Below, one piece after another: positions 1 to 8,117 of a stretch of DNA of 24,956 nt. Under the pieces are notes generated by a model, which saw nothing but the letters and a program-made list of their open reading frames with translations, was not told the DNA's origin and searched no databases. The DNA is from Eubacteriales bacterium (GTDB lineage: Bacteria > Bacillota_A > Clostridia > Lachnospirales > Lachnospiraceae), in contig JAUNJL010000035.1 in the NCBI GenBank assembly GCA_030533315.1, positions 1-24,956 on the forward strand, in the 5' to 3' direction. The position numbers and the translations under genes were made by a program. Every line of letters starts with the position of its first letter. Within the stretch, counting starts at the first letter, position 1.

Positions 1-1
1 T

Positions 2-230
2 ATTTACCTGCGTTTGCTTGGGGATTTGGGCTTGGACGAAACCGTTCTAATTCGTCACGACGAAACATAAAGATATTTCCGACCGGATCTGCCAGATCAA
101 TCCGGGGCTGGCGGGGGAGGTGCGGAAGGTGCTGGATGTGAATAAGTCTGAGAGGCACATACGAGGTGGACTGGCCACCAGGAGGAAGTATCAGCGTTCC
201 ATGGAAAATGGGCGGAGGGGGAGGTTTTGA
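2..230 (+). pseudogene. Unrecognised gene remnant, apparently frameshifted
   Basis: The window opens inside an open frame (frame 2) that reads as plausible protein (LRLLGDLGLDETVLIRHD) and stops with TAA at 68-70. The overlapping frame 3, open from 51 to the TGA at 228-230, continues with equally protein-like sequence (KHKDISDRICQINPGL, then SERHIRGGLATRRKYQ). One frame change near 55-68 would join the two into a single C-terminal segment of about 75 residues. I do not recognise the family. It could be the decayed 3' end of a gene starting before the window, or a sequencing error in an intact one. No start codon and ribosome binding site support either piece as a separate gene. Confidence 0.35.
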
Positions 231-263
231 GGAAAAGGCGGGATATATCGTCTTCCTGGGAAA

Positions 264-269
264 TATAAT
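264..269 (+). promoter_or_regulatory. Possible -10 box for tspO
   Basis: A perfect TATAAT lies 30 bases before the tspO start. The hexamer 17 bases upstream (241-246, GGATAT) does not resemble a -35 box, so this is only a candidate. The remaining upstream DNA (231-298) shows nothing else beyond a purine-rich ribosome binding region. Confidence 0.3.
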
Positions 270-298
270 GAGGGGAAGAAAAAAATGGAGATGGGGAA

Positions 299-769
299 AT
301 GAAAAAGATTAACTGGAAAGCTCTGGTGGCCAGCCTGGGGATCACTCTGGGAGCTGGCGTCCTGTCCGGGCTTTTGACGGCGGGGAGCATGGCGCAGTAC
401 GAAAACATGTACCAGCCGCCCCTGGCTCCTCCCGGATGGCTGTTCCCCATTGTGTGGACCATCCTTTACATCCTGATGGGGATTGCGGCCTACCTGGTCA
501 ATGAATCCGGCGCACCGGGCAGGGAGCAGGCGATCAAGCTGTATCTGGGGCAGCTTCTGGTGAACGTGCTTTGGCCGGTGCTGTTTTTTGTGATGGAGGC
601 GTATTTCCCGGCCCTGGCCTGGCTCATCCTCCTCTGGTATCTGATCTGGAAAACCATCCAGGCCTTTGCCCAGATAGACAAAAGGGCCGCATACCTGATG
701 CTCCCCTACCTTCTCTGGGTCACCTTTGCAGGCTACCTGAATCTGGCGATTGCCCTGCAGGCTCTGTGA
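299..769 (+). CDS. tspO: TspO/MBR family membrane protein
   Basis: A 156-residue integral membrane protein of the TspO/peripheral benzodiazepine receptor family, whose members bind porphyrins and related tetrapyrroles and act in stress or tetrapyrrole handling. Five hydrophobic helices are visible (about residues 8-29, 45-65, 79-100, 104-122, 132-152). The family signatures are present: the PPLAPPGWLFPIVWTILY block between helices 1 and 2, and WVTFAGYLNLAIA in the last helix. Length matches the family. The ATG follows a GGAGATGGGG ribosome binding region. It appears monocistronic: a remnant precedes it and a hairpin follows before the sugar operon. The family call is secure; the ligand and physiological role in this organism cannot be read from sequence. 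Confidence 0.93.
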   Translation: MKKINWKALVASLGITLGAGVLSGLLTAGSMAQYENMYQPPLAPPGWLFPIVWTILYILMGIAAYLVNESGAPGREQAIKLYLGQLLVNVLWPVLFFVMEAYFPALAWLILLWYLIWKTIQAFAQIDKRAAYLMLPYLLWVTFAGYLNLAIALQAL

Positions 770-793
770 CCTTCCGGGGGCGGAGACACAGGG

Positions 794-860
794 AAAAGCC
801 TCCGGCGCTGTCAGCCCTCTTTTGGAAAAACGAGGAGGGAGGGGCCTGCCGGAGGCTTTT
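794..860 (+). terminator. Stem-loop behind tspO
   Basis: A perfect 13-bp inverted repeat (AAAAGCCTCCGGC at 794-806, GCCGGAGGCTTTT at 848-860) encloses a 41-base insert that can fold further (CCCTC with GAGGG). Only four T residues end the right arm, so termination may be modest. It is the only structure between tspO and the sugar operon. Confidence 0.55.
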
Positions 861-940
861 GGCCCCCGGATGTGTCAAAAAATGGAAAAGGCAGCAGGTA
901 AGGGAGAAATGAGGGAAAAAAGAACATAAATCGTTAATTT

Positions 941-1045
941 TTAATATAGGAAGAAAAGAAAGAATCTGTTACAATCATCTAAGCGAGAAATAATTCTGTA
1001 TTTTAGAATTGGTAAACAGAAGAAAATAAGGAGGAAGAGACGATT
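941..1045 (+). promoter_or_regulatory. AT-rich leader of the maltodextrin operon
   Basis: This 105-bp AT-rich stretch before the binding-protein gene must hold the operon promoter. A TACAAT at 970-975 could be a -10 box, but no good -35 lies 16-18 bases upstream, which would fit an activator-dependent promoter. A 6-bp inverted repeat (AATTCT 992-997, AGAATT 1005-1010) is a possible operator. I found no convincing CcpA cre site. The ribosome binding site is AAGGAGGA, ending about 9 bases before the ATG at 1046. Confidence 0.35.
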
Positions 1046-2284
1046 ATGAAGAAAAAAGTGATTTCCGTTATGCTTACGGCTGCCATGGCAGTTGGAATGA
1101 TGGCTGGCAGCACGGTTTTGGTTTCTGCCGAGGAGGAAGAGATCAGCACCACCCTCACCGTTTGGGCACCCTCTGAGGACCAGGCCGAGGAGAGCGGCGC
1201 ATGGCTCCAGACCATGTGCGAGCAGTTCAACGAGGCTCATCCAAACTGGGATCTCACCTTTGAGTACGGCGTGTGCGCCGAGGGTGAGGCAAAGGCGACC
1301 GTGACGCAGGACGTGGAAGGCGCTGCAGATGTTTACATGTTTGCAAACGACAACCTGACAGATCTCATCGCCGCAAACGGCATCGCAGGACTGGGCGGAG
1401 CGACGGTGGAGGCGATCCAGGACACCAATTCCCAGGAGATCATTGACTCCGTGTCTGTGGGAGATGCCATCTATGGCGTTCCCTTTACCACCAACACCTG
1501 GTTCATGTACTATGATAAATCCGTATTCGGCGAGGAGGACATCAAGAGCCTTGACGCCATGCTGGAGAAGGGCGTTGTCTCCTTCCCCCTCACAAACTCC
1601 TGGTACATCGCATCCTTCTATGTGGCAAACGGATGCACCCTGTTCGGAGAGGACGGCACGGACGAGGCTGCCGGCATCGATTTCTCCGGCGAGAAGGGAG
1701 CGGCTGTGACCAACTATCTGATCGACCTGGCAGCGAACCCCAATTTCAAGAATGACGCTGACGGCGCCGGTATCTCCGGACTGCGGGACGGCTCCATCAA
1801 TGCCATTTTCTCCGGCTCCTGGGATGCGGCATCCGTTCAGGAGGCTCTGGGAGACAATTATGGCGTAGCGGCTCTGCCTACCGTCACCATCGACGGCCAG
1901 GAGAAGCAGCTGAAATCCTTCGCAGGCTCCAAGGCCATCGGCGTGAACCCCAACTGCGAATATCCCCAGGTGGCCGTTGCTCTGGCAAGCTATCTTGGCA
2001 GCGCAGAGGCACAGCAGGCGCACTATGACCTGAGAAGCGTGATCCCCTGCAACACTCAGCTTCTTGCTGACGAGGCCATCAGCAGTGACGTTTTGGTGAC
2101 CGCACAGAATGAGACCTTTAACAGCACCTCCATCATCCAGCCGTTTGTATCTGCCATGAGCAACTACTGGACACCGGCTGAGAACTTTGGTAAATCGATT
2201 GTGAATGGAGAGGTGACCCACGACAACGCAGAGCAGATGACCGAGGACTTCAACACCAGCATGAATACTTCTGCAGTTGAGTAA
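1046..2284 (+). CDS. Extracellular sugar-binding protein (maltodextrin-type ABC importer)
   Basis: A 412-residue family 1 solute-binding protein, probably the maltodextrin receptor of the importer encoded downstream. An N-terminal signal peptide (MKKK, hydrophobic core, then VSA before EEEE) fits cleavage after Ala28 by signal peptidase I. There is no lipobox cysteine, which is unusual for a Gram-positive binding protein. The mature part begins TTLTVWAP, typical of MalE-like proteins, and contains YGVPFTTNTWFMYYDKSVF (ligand-lobe strand) and the IFSGSWDAASV and SYLGSAEAQQ regions of the family. It is the first gene of an operon with malF, malG and a debranching enzyme, and this context is the main reason for assigning alpha-glucan oligosaccharides. 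The sugar specificity is inferred, not visible. Confidence 0.88.
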   Translation: MKKKVISVMLTAAMAVGMMAGSTVLVSAEEEEISTTLTVWAPSEDQAEESGAWLQTMCEQFNEAHPNWDLTFEYGVCAEGEAKATVTQDVEGAADVYMFANDNLTDLIAANGIAGLGGATVEAIQDTNSQEIIDSVSVGDAIYGVPFTTNTWFMYYDKSVFGEEDIKSLDAMLEKGVVSFPLTNSWYIASFYVANGCTLFGEDGTDEAAGIDFSGEKGAAVTNYLIDLAANPNFKNDADGAGISGLRDGSINAIFSGSWDAASVQEALGDNYGVAALPTVTIDGQEKQLKSFAGSKAIGVNPNCEYPQVAVALASYLGSAEAQQAHYDLRSVIPCNTQLLADEAISSDVLVTAQNETFNSTSIIQPFVSAMSNYWTPAENFGKSIVNGEVTHDNAEQMTEDFNTSMNTSAVE

Positions 2285-2314
2285 TCAAACGGCTTCAGAA
2301 TACTCAAACGTGAA

Positions 2315-2359
2315 ATGCAAGGGCATTGCCTCATTATGACAGGCAATGCCCTTCTGCAT
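2315..2359 (+). terminator. Strong stem-loop between binding protein and permease
   Basis: A perfect 13-bp stem (AAGGGCATTGCCT 2319-2331 with AGGCAATGCCCTT 2341-2353, 9-base loop) is extended by ATGC/GCAT pairing (2315-2318 with 2356-2359) after a 2-base bulge. No U-tract follows. It is better read as an mRNA 3'-end stabiliser or leaky stop that keeps the binding protein more abundant than the permeases than as a full terminator. Confidence 0.7.
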
Positions 2360-2499
2360 GAAAAGGGAAAGGCGCTGTCCGATCAATGGTACCTTTGGGA
2401 AGGGGACAGGACAAAAGCGCCGCGGGAAAAGGGATGAAGCGTCATGGTCCGGCCGGCCGGTCATGGCGGAATACATTTTCGGATGAGAAAGGAGCAGCT

Positions 2500-3873
2500 A
2501 TGGCGATTATCAAGAAGCCTGTAAAAGAATTTGACAATCCTTACAGCGTGGGAAAGGCCATCGCAGAGGGAAACGCCGCCACCAGGCTTTCCATGCTGAT
2601 CATGGGTGCGGGGAACATGGCCCACAGGCAGGTGGCAAAGGGACTTTTGTTCCTGGCGGTGGAGGCCGCTTACATATGGTTTATGCTCACCAATGGGATC
2701 CAGAATATCCAGAACTTCCTCGCACTGGGGGGAAGGCCCCAGGAGGAAGTATGGAATGAGGCAAAGGGTATTTACGAGTACACCGCCGGGGACAGCACCA
2801 TCCTGTTTTTGCTTTACGGCGTGGCCACCGTGTGCATCACCATTGCCTTCATCGTGGCGTGGAGGGCCAGCATGAAAAGCGCTTATCAGGTACAGTGCCG
2901 CGCCCGGGAGGGAAGGCACATCAATACCATTGGAGAAGATGTGAAAAGCCTTTTTGACAAAAAGCTCCATTGGACCTTGCTTCCCCCCCCTATTATGGGG
3001 ATCATCGTCTTTACCATCCTGCCCCTGATCTTTATGATCTGCATGGCCTTCACCAGCTACAGCAAGGTGGATGACCATCTGACCCTGTTTCATTGGGTGG
3101 GGCTGAAGAACTTCGGAACCGTGCTGGGAATGGGAAACAACATCGGCAAAACCTTCTGGTCCGTTTTAGGCTGGACCCTGGTGTGGGCCGTGTTTGCCAC
3201 CTTCCTGAACTATATCCTGGGTATGATCCTGGCCATCGTCATCAACCGGAAAACGACAAGGCTGAAGGGCTTTTGGAGGTTCTGCTTCATGCTCTCCGCC
3301 GCCATCCCCCAGTTTGTGTCCCTGCTGCTGATGCGGAGTATGCTTCGGGAAAGCGGCCTGATCAACGTGATGCTCCAGAATGCGGGCATCATCAGCAGTC
3401 CCCTGCCCTTCCTGTCAAATGCGGCCTGGGCCAGGGTGGTGGTCATCGTCATCAACCTGTGGGTGGGGATTCCCTTTACCATGATGCAGGTGACGGGGAT
3501 CCTCCAGAACATTCCCAATGACCTTTATGAGGCGGCAAAGGTGGACGGGGCCAACACCGTGACCATCTTCTTCAAGATCACCCTGCCTTACATGCTCTTC
3601 GTGACCACGCCCTACCTGATCACCACCTTTACCGGGAACATCAACAACTTTAACGTGATCTACCTTCTGACGAAGGGAGAGCCGGTGCCGGTGGGCTACA
3701 CGGCAGGAAAGACGGACCTTCTGGTCACCTGGCTGTACAAGCTGACGGTGGATCAGCAATATTACAACGTGGGCGCCGTCGTGGGTATCTTGACCTTTTT
3801 GATCCTGGCGGTGGTGTCTCTGGTCACCTATCGAAACACAGGTTCCTACAAGAATGAGGAGGGCTTCCAATGA
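2500..3873 (+). CDS. malF: Maltodextrin ABC transporter permease, MalF/MdxF type
   Basis: A 457-residue inner-membrane permease of a CUT1 sugar importer. I chose the ATG at 2500 because GAAAGGAG ends 5 bases before it; the frame is open from 2386, but that start has no comparable site. Two extra N-terminal helices (about 46-63 and 101-121) precede the usual six, as in MalF/MdxF and unlike the short 290-residue permeases. The ATPase-docking EAA loop is EAAKVDGANTVTIFFKITLP at about 344-363. The C-terminal half (NFNVIYLLTKGEPVPVGYTAGKTDLLVTWLYKL) is highly typical of MalF. The stop overlaps the start of malG (ATGA). A C8 run lies within codons 162-164. No ATPase gene is in the operon. Confidence 0.92.
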   Translation: MAIIKKPVKEFDNPYSVGKAIAEGNAATRLSMLIMGAGNMAHRQVAKGLLFLAVEAAYIWFMLTNGIQNIQNFLALGGRPQEEVWNEAKGIYEYTAGDSTILFLLYGVATVCITIAFIVAWRASMKSAYQVQCRAREGRHINTIGEDVKSLFDKKLHWTLLPPPIMGIIVFTILPLIFMICMAFTSYSKVDDHLTLFHWVGLKNFGTVLGMGNNIGKTFWSVLGWTLVWAVFATFLNYILGMILAIVINRKTTRLKGFWRFCFMLSAAIPQFVSLLLMRSMLRESGLINVMLQNAGIISSPLPFLSNAAWARVVVIVINLWVGIPFTMMQVTGILQNIPNDLYEAAKVDGANTVTIFFKITLPYMLFVTTPYLITTFTGNINNFNVIYLLTKGEPVPVGYTAGKTDLLVTWLYKLTVDQQYYNVGAVVGILTFLILAVVSLVTYRNTGSYKNEEGFQ

Positions 3874-4745
3874 TGAAAGAAAAAAAGACTGGGTCCATGC
3901 GGACGAGAGGGATGATCGCAGATACCGTGGTCCATATTGTTTTGGCGGTTCTCGCCGTGATCTGGGTCCTTCCGATCCTCTGGATCGTACTGCTCAGCTT
4001 CAGCAGCCAGAAGGGCTCCTACGTGACCACCTTCTTTCCAAAGGGTTATACCCTGGACAATTACAAACGGCTGTTCACCGACACTCAGAACCTGGATTTT
4101 CCCCAGATGTTCCTGAATACCTTCATCATTGCCTGCTGTGTGTGCGTGATCTCCACCTTCTTCGTGCTGGCCATGTCCTACTGCATGTCCCGGATGCGCT
4201 TTAAGATGAGAAAGCCCTACATGAACGTCTGCATGATCCTGAAGCTGTTCCCCGCCTTCATGTCCATGGTGGCGGTGTACTACATTCTGAAGGTGATCGG
4301 GCTTTCCGAGGGAGCCATGATCCGGGTGGCGCTGATCCTGGTATATTCTGGCGGCGCCGGGATCGAGTTCTTCGTGGCAAAAGGCTTCTTCGACACCATC
4401 CCCAAGGCCTTGGATGAGGCCGCCTATCTGGATGGGGCGACCAGGTTCCAGGTGTTTACAAAGGTGACCATCCCGCTGAGCAAGCCCATTATCGTGTACA
4501 CTGTCCTCACCTCTTTTTTGGGACCCTGGCTGGACTTCATATTCGCCAAGGTGATCTGCCGGGCAAACGCAAAATACTATACCGTGTCCGTAGGCCTGTG
4601 GAAGATGCTGGAAAAGGAGTACATCGACAAGTGGTACACCTGCTTCGCCGCGGGAGCCGTGTGCATTTCCATCCCCATCGCCATCCTTTTCATCTTCATG
4701 CAGAGATATTATTCGGACGGACTTTCCGGTGCGGTGAAAGGCTGA
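3870..4745 (+). CDS. malG: Maltodextrin ABC transporter permease, MalG/MdxG type
   Basis: A 291-residue partner permease with six predicted helices; the first is about residues 18-43. The EAA loop is LDEAAYLDGATRFQVFTKVTIP at about 182-203. The start overlaps the malF stop by four bases, indicating translational coupling, with GAGGAGGG (3855-3862) as ribosome binding site. A second ATG directly follows (3873), so the true start could be either. Length is normal for MalG. It forms the channel together with the preceding MalF; energy must come from an ATPase encoded elsewhere. Confidence 0.92.
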   Translation: MMKEKKTGSMRTRGMIADTVVHIVLAVLAVIWVLPILWIVLLSFSSQKGSYVTTFFPKGYTLDNYKRLFTDTQNLDFPQMFLNTFIIACCVCVISTFFVLAMSYCMSRMRFKMRKPYMNVCMILKLFPAFMSMVAVYYILKVIGLSEGAMIRVALILVYSGGAGIEFFVAKGFFDTIPKALDEAAYLDGATRFQVFTKVTIPLSKPIIVYTVLTSFLGPWLDFIFAKVICRANAKYYTVSVGLWKMLEKEYIDKWYTCFAAGAVCISIPIAILFIFMQRYYSDGLSGAVKG

Positions 4746-4756
4746 TCCGAAACCGT

Positions 4757-4784
4757 GGCCCTGTCATTTCGGCAGGGCCTGTTT
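4757..4784 (+). terminator. Hairpin with short U-run between malG and the debranching enzyme
   Basis: A 9-bp stem with one G-U pair (GGCCCTGTC 4757-4765, GGCAGGGCC 4771-4779), 5-base loop, then TGTTTT. It probably acts as a partial terminator inside the operon, lowering expression of the enzyme relative to the transporter. Confidence 0.55.
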
Positions 4785-4836
4785 TCGCGGCAGCGATCAG
4801 GATTGGAAGAGAGGATATCACCGGAGGAGGTGCGAC

Positions 4837-6792
4837 ATGAAAGTACGGCTGTGTCCTTCTGATTGGACAGACTTTTCCAGAAGCCAGGAAAAATGCTGGC
4901 TTCTCACAAACGGACTGGGAGGCTACTCCTCCCTTACGGTGGCCGGGGGAGCCTCCCGCATGGACCACCAGCTTTTGATGGCCGCCGTCAAGGCGCCCAA
5001 CAAGCGGGTACAGATCATCGCCAACCTGGAAGAGACCTTGGAATGTCAGGGAACATCTTATTCCTTCTTTTCCCAGGAATTTGTCAACCGGACAAAAAAT
5101 GCGGAGGGCTTCCGGTATCTGGACAGCTTCGAGATGGAAGCATTTCCCACGTGGACCTACCGGGCGGGAGGGATCACCGTCAAAAAAACCATCGTCATGG
5201 TTCAGGGAGAGAACACCCTGGCTGTCCGGTATGAGGTACCGGAAACGAAAAAAGAGGGCAGGCTTGCCGTGGCTCCCCTCCTTCGCTTTTCGCCGAAGGG
5301 GAGAAATCCGGAGAAAGGGATGGAGCTGAGGGTCGAAGAGGACAGAATCATCGGCGGCGGGCTGATCCTCTACTATAAGACCAACGGGAGCCTTCAGCGG
5401 AGAGAGGAGGAGTGGATCGAGGATCTGTACTATGAACAGGACTCCAGGGACGGCCGGGACGCTGTGGGGGCTGCGGTCAAAAACCACAGGATCCTTTTTC
5501 CTCTGACTGGAAAAGCCCAGACCTTCTGCCTGGTGTACAGCCTGCAGGGCCCGGTGGAGGGCTGTATCCGGCAGGATGTGGAGAGTTGGATGGACAGGGA
5601 ATACGAAAGACGGGAAAAAATCATACAGAAAAGCGGTATTTCCCACCCGGTGGGGCAGGCTCTGGCCGTCAGCGCCGCCCAGTACGTGGTGGAGCGGGAA
5701 TCCACCGGGGGAAAAAGCATCCTGGCCGGTTATCCCTATTTTGAGGATTGGGGCAGGGATACCATGATCGCCCTGCCTGGCTGCACCCTTGCCATCGGCG
5801 CCTATGAGGACTGCAAAAGCATTCTGAGGACCTTTATGGCATATTGCCGCAGGGGCCTTATGCCAAACCTGTTTCCCGAGGGGGATCAGGAGCCGCTGTA
5901 CAATACCGTGGACGCATCCCTGCTTTTTGTGGAAAGTGCATATCAGTATTACAAGGAAACGGGGGATGAGGCTTTCTTGAGGGAGGCCTACCCTGTGATG
6001 GAGGATATCTGCTTTTGGTATCAGAGAGGGACGGATTTTCACATCCATATGGACGAGGACGGCCTGATCATGGCGGGCGAGGGGCTGGAGCAGGTGACCT
6101 GGATGGATGTGCGGATCGGGGAGGAGCTGCCCACTCCCCGCCACGGGAGGCCGGTGGAGGTCAACGCCCTCTGGTACAATGCCCTGAGGATCCTGGAGGA
6201 GCTGTCCCCCCTGGTGGGGAAGGCGGGAGTCCCTTATGGGGGACTGGCGCAGAGGGTGAAGGAAAGCTTCCTCGAAGCCTTCTGGATGGAAGAGAAGGGC
6301 TGGCTGAGGGACGTGGTCAATGGGACTTACGAGGAGGAACAGTTTCGCTGCAGCCAGGTCTTCGCCCTTTCCCTGTCCTACTCCATGCTTACCAAGGCGC
6401 AGGGAAGACGGATTCTGGCGGCCGTCAGGGAGCGGCTCTACACTCCCGTGGGACTTCGGTCCCTTGCCCCGGAGGATCCGGCCTTTCATCCGGTCTACGG
6501 GGGAAGTCAGCCGGAGCGGGACCGGGCCTACCATCAGGGGACGGTGTGGGCCTTTCCTCTGGGAGCCTATTACCGGGGCCTCCTTGCCTGCGGGGAGAGC
6601 CTGGCGAAGGCCAGGGAGGAGGTGCGGCAGGGGCTTGAGTCTCTGGAGGGCTGGCTTCTGGAGGGCTGCCTGTTCCATCTGGCGGAGATCTACGACGGCC
6701 TGCGCCCTACCGCCTCCCGGGGCTGCTATGGGCAGGCCTGGAGCGTGGGAGAGCTTTTGAGAGCCTTCCGGCTGTCTGAAAAGGAAGGATGA
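4837..6792 (+). CDS. Glycogen/maltodextrin debranching enzyme (amylo-alpha-1,6-glucosidase, GH133 type)
   Basis: A 651-residue cytoplasmic enzyme (no signal peptide) that should hydrolyse alpha-1,6-linked glucose branches in imported maltodextrins or glycogen. The N-terminal domain carries NGLGGYSSLTVAGGASRMDHQLLMAA (about 25-50), the signature of bacterial/archaeal debranching enzymes. The C-terminal (alpha/alpha)6 domain has YPYFEDWGRDTMIALPG (299-315), NTVDASLLFV (about 356-365), the TWMD segment with the probable catalytic Asp424, VEVNALWYNAL (440-450) and YHQGTVWAFPLGAY. Length is normal. GGAGG ends six bases before the ATG. It is the last gene of the maltodextrin operon, and its activity explains why the adjacent transporter is assigned to branched glucans. 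Confidence 0.9.
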   Translation: MKVRLCPSDWTDFSRSQEKCWLLTNGLGGYSSLTVAGGASRMDHQLLMAAVKAPNKRVQIIANLEETLECQGTSYSFFSQEFVNRTKNAEGFRYLDSFEMEAFPTWTYRAGGITVKKTIVMVQGENTLAVRYEVPETKKEGRLAVAPLLRFSPKGRNPEKGMELRVEEDRIIGGGLILYYKTNGSLQRREEEWIEDLYYEQDSRDGRDAVGAAVKNHRILFPLTGKAQTFCLVYSLQGPVEGCIRQDVESWMDREYERREKIIQKSGISHPVGQALAVSAAQYVVERESTGGKSILAGYPYFEDWGRDTMIALPGCTLAIGAYEDCKSILRTFMAYCRRGLMPNLFPEGDQEPLYNTVDASLLFVESAYQYYKETGDEAFLREAYPVMEDICFWYQRGTDFHIHMDEDGLIMAGEGLEQVTWMDVRIGEELPTPRHGRPVEVNALWYNALRILEELSPLVGKAGVPYGGLAQRVKESFLEAFWMEEKGWLRDVVNGTYEEEQFRCSQVFALSLSYSMLTKAQGRRILAAVRERLYTPVGLRSLAPEDPAFHPVYGGSQPERDRAYHQGTVWAFPLGAYYRGLLACGESLAKAREEVRQGLESLEGWLLEGCLFHLAEIYDGLRPTASRGCYGQAWSVGELLRAFRLSEKEG

Positions 6793-6885
6793 CCCGGCCC
6801 TTCACCCAGGCGGGGAGGACGGGCGATGGTCAAAAAAAGGAGATCCTTCTCAGAGCTGGACACATGGGGAAAATCTGTATATGAC

Positions 6886-6914
6886 TTGTAATTCAATAGC
6901 GGATATGGTATAAA
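6886..6914 (+). promoter_or_regulatory. Sigma-A promoter of the membrane GGDEF gene
   Basis: TTGTAA at 6886-6891 and TATAAA at 6909-6914 are separated by exactly 17 bases. Transcription would begin near 6920-6922, where an out-of-frame ATG (6922) stands almost at the 5' end of the message. The rest of the 6793-6946 gap holds no clear terminator. Confidence 0.6.
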
Positions 6915-6932
6915 AGGGTATATGATCGGCGT

Positions 6933-6941
6933 GGGGGGGGG
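6933..6941 (+). repeat. G9 homopolymer at the ribosome binding site
   Basis: Nine consecutive G residues end five bases before the ATG at 6947 and are the only Shine-Dalgarno-like sequence for that gene. The ATG at 6922 is 25 bases upstream of 6947, so it is out of frame with G9 and would be in frame with G8 or G11. Slippage could therefore change both ribosome binding and the reading frame. Confidence 0.75.
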
Positions 6942-6946
6942 TAATC

Positions 6947-8107
6947 ATGGAAAAAAAAGCGAAGAGGAACGGGTTTCGCAGGGTGGACAAGCAGGTGTCC
7001 GTTTTTACGGCCATTGTGGCCGTCGTCTCCTGCGTGCTGGTATCGTCCATGTATTTTTATGTGACCTATCGAGACATGATGCATGGGCTGGAGGACCGGG
7101 TCCGTTCCATTCATGACTATATCGTGAACAACGTGGAGGAAGATGTTTTTTTTCAGATTGACACCCCGGAGGATATGGACACGGCCCTTTACCGGCAGGC
7201 CCACGCCGCATTTCGGAGGGCCAAGGATCTGACAGGAGTCATGTACCTTTACAGCGGCAAGCGGAACGCAGAGGGTGAGCTGATCTACGTGGTGGATTGC
7301 ATCGACACCCAGGCGGAGGACTTCCGGGCTCCGGGAGATCCCATTGAGGAGGAGATCGTTCCCGAGATGGAACGGGCGCTGGAAGGCCGGGAGGTGATGC
7401 CCCGCCACATCAAGAACACGGATTGGGGCAAGATCTTCATTTCCTATCTGCCTATTCGGATGGGGGACGAGGTGGTGGGCGTCATCGGCGTGGAGTTTGA
7501 AGCGGGGCACCAGTACAATACCTACCAATTCCTGCTGTGCGCCTCTCCCGTGGTGGCCCTGGTCATATGCGCCGTCTGCGCCTTTGTGGCCAACCGGCTT
7601 TTCCGAAGGATATCCAATCCCTTCTACAAGGACATGTTCAACACGGATTACCTTACGAACCTGAAGAGCCGGAACGCATTTGAGATAGACCTGGAGAACC
7701 TTTCCGCCAGGAAGAAGCATGAGGGGATTGGTTTTTACGTGATCGATCTGAACAACCTGAAAAAGGTAAACGATACTCTGGGCCATGAGGCGGGGGACGT
7801 GTATCTGCAGATCGCCGCCCGGTCCTTTCGGGACGTGGCGGGAGAGAACGCCACCGTTTACCGGGTGGGAGGGGATGAGTTCGTCATTCTTTCCGTGGGG
7901 GACGCCCATGGACGGATGATGCAGCTGGCAAAGGATATGCAGGAGCAGTTTGACCGGAGCAAGCCGGAATGGGAGATCCCCCTTTCCTTTTCCATTGGCC
8001 TGGCCCTGTACGACGCCGGGCTGGATAAGGATCTTTCCGACACCTATCACCGGGCGGATGAGCGTATGTACCTAAAGAAGAGAGAGTTTCACAGGACGGA
8101 GCTCTGA
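6947..8107 (+). CDS. Membrane-bound diguanylate cyclase with extracytoplasmic Cache-like sensor
   Basis: A 386-residue protein: helix 1 about 18-39, an extracytoplasmic domain about 41-194 ending in GKIFISYLPIRMGDEVVGVIGVEF (the typical close of a Cache domain), helix 2 about 195-216, and a cytoplasmic GGDEF domain about 225-382. The active motif is intact (GGDEF 308-312), as are DLNNLKKVNDTLGHEAGD substrate residues; the Asp in VND fits GTP/GTP use, giving cyclic di-GMP. The inhibitory RxxD site is absent (GENA at that position). It probably senses a small ligand outside the cell. The gene has its own promoter and a G9 tract as ribosome binding region. It is convergent with another GGDEF gene. 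Confidence 0.9.
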   Translation: MEKKAKRNGFRRVDKQVSVFTAIVAVVSCVLVSSMYFYVTYRDMMHGLEDRVRSIHDYIVNNVEEDVFFQIDTPEDMDTALYRQAHAAFRRAKDLTGVMYLYSGKRNAEGELIYVVDCIDTQAEDFRAPGDPIEEEIVPEMERALEGREVMPRHIKNTDWGKIFISYLPIRMGDEVVGVIGVEFEAGHQYNTYQFLLCASPVVALVICAVCAFVANRLFRRISNPFYKDMFNTDYLTNLKSRNAFEIDLENLSARKKHEGIGFYVIDLNNLKKVNDTLGHEAGDVYLQIAARSFRDVAGENATVYRVGGDEFVILSVGDAHGRMMQLAKDMQEQFDRSKPEWEIPLSFSIGLALYDAGLDKDLSDTYHRADERMYLKKREFHRTEL

Positions 8108-8117
8108 CATAAAAGGC

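Noticed and set aside
571..912. Separate small gene overlapping tspO and its downstream hairpin
   Set aside because: It lies mostly inside tspO in another frame, runs through the hairpin, and has no ribosome site or recognisable sequence.
941..1045. CcpA (cre) operator before the maltodextrin operon
   Set aside because: No stretch matches the consensus well enough, although catabolite control would be expected.
2386..2499. N-terminal extension of MalF from an earlier ATG
   Set aside because: The extension is Gly/Lys/Arg-rich, has no ribosome site, and GAAAGGAG stands in the right place for the ATG at 2500.
4696..6678. A 660-codon minus-strand frame opposite the debranching enzyme gene
   Set aside because: Same codon-bias shadow; no domain and composition unlike real proteins, whereas the plus-strand protein is well conserved.
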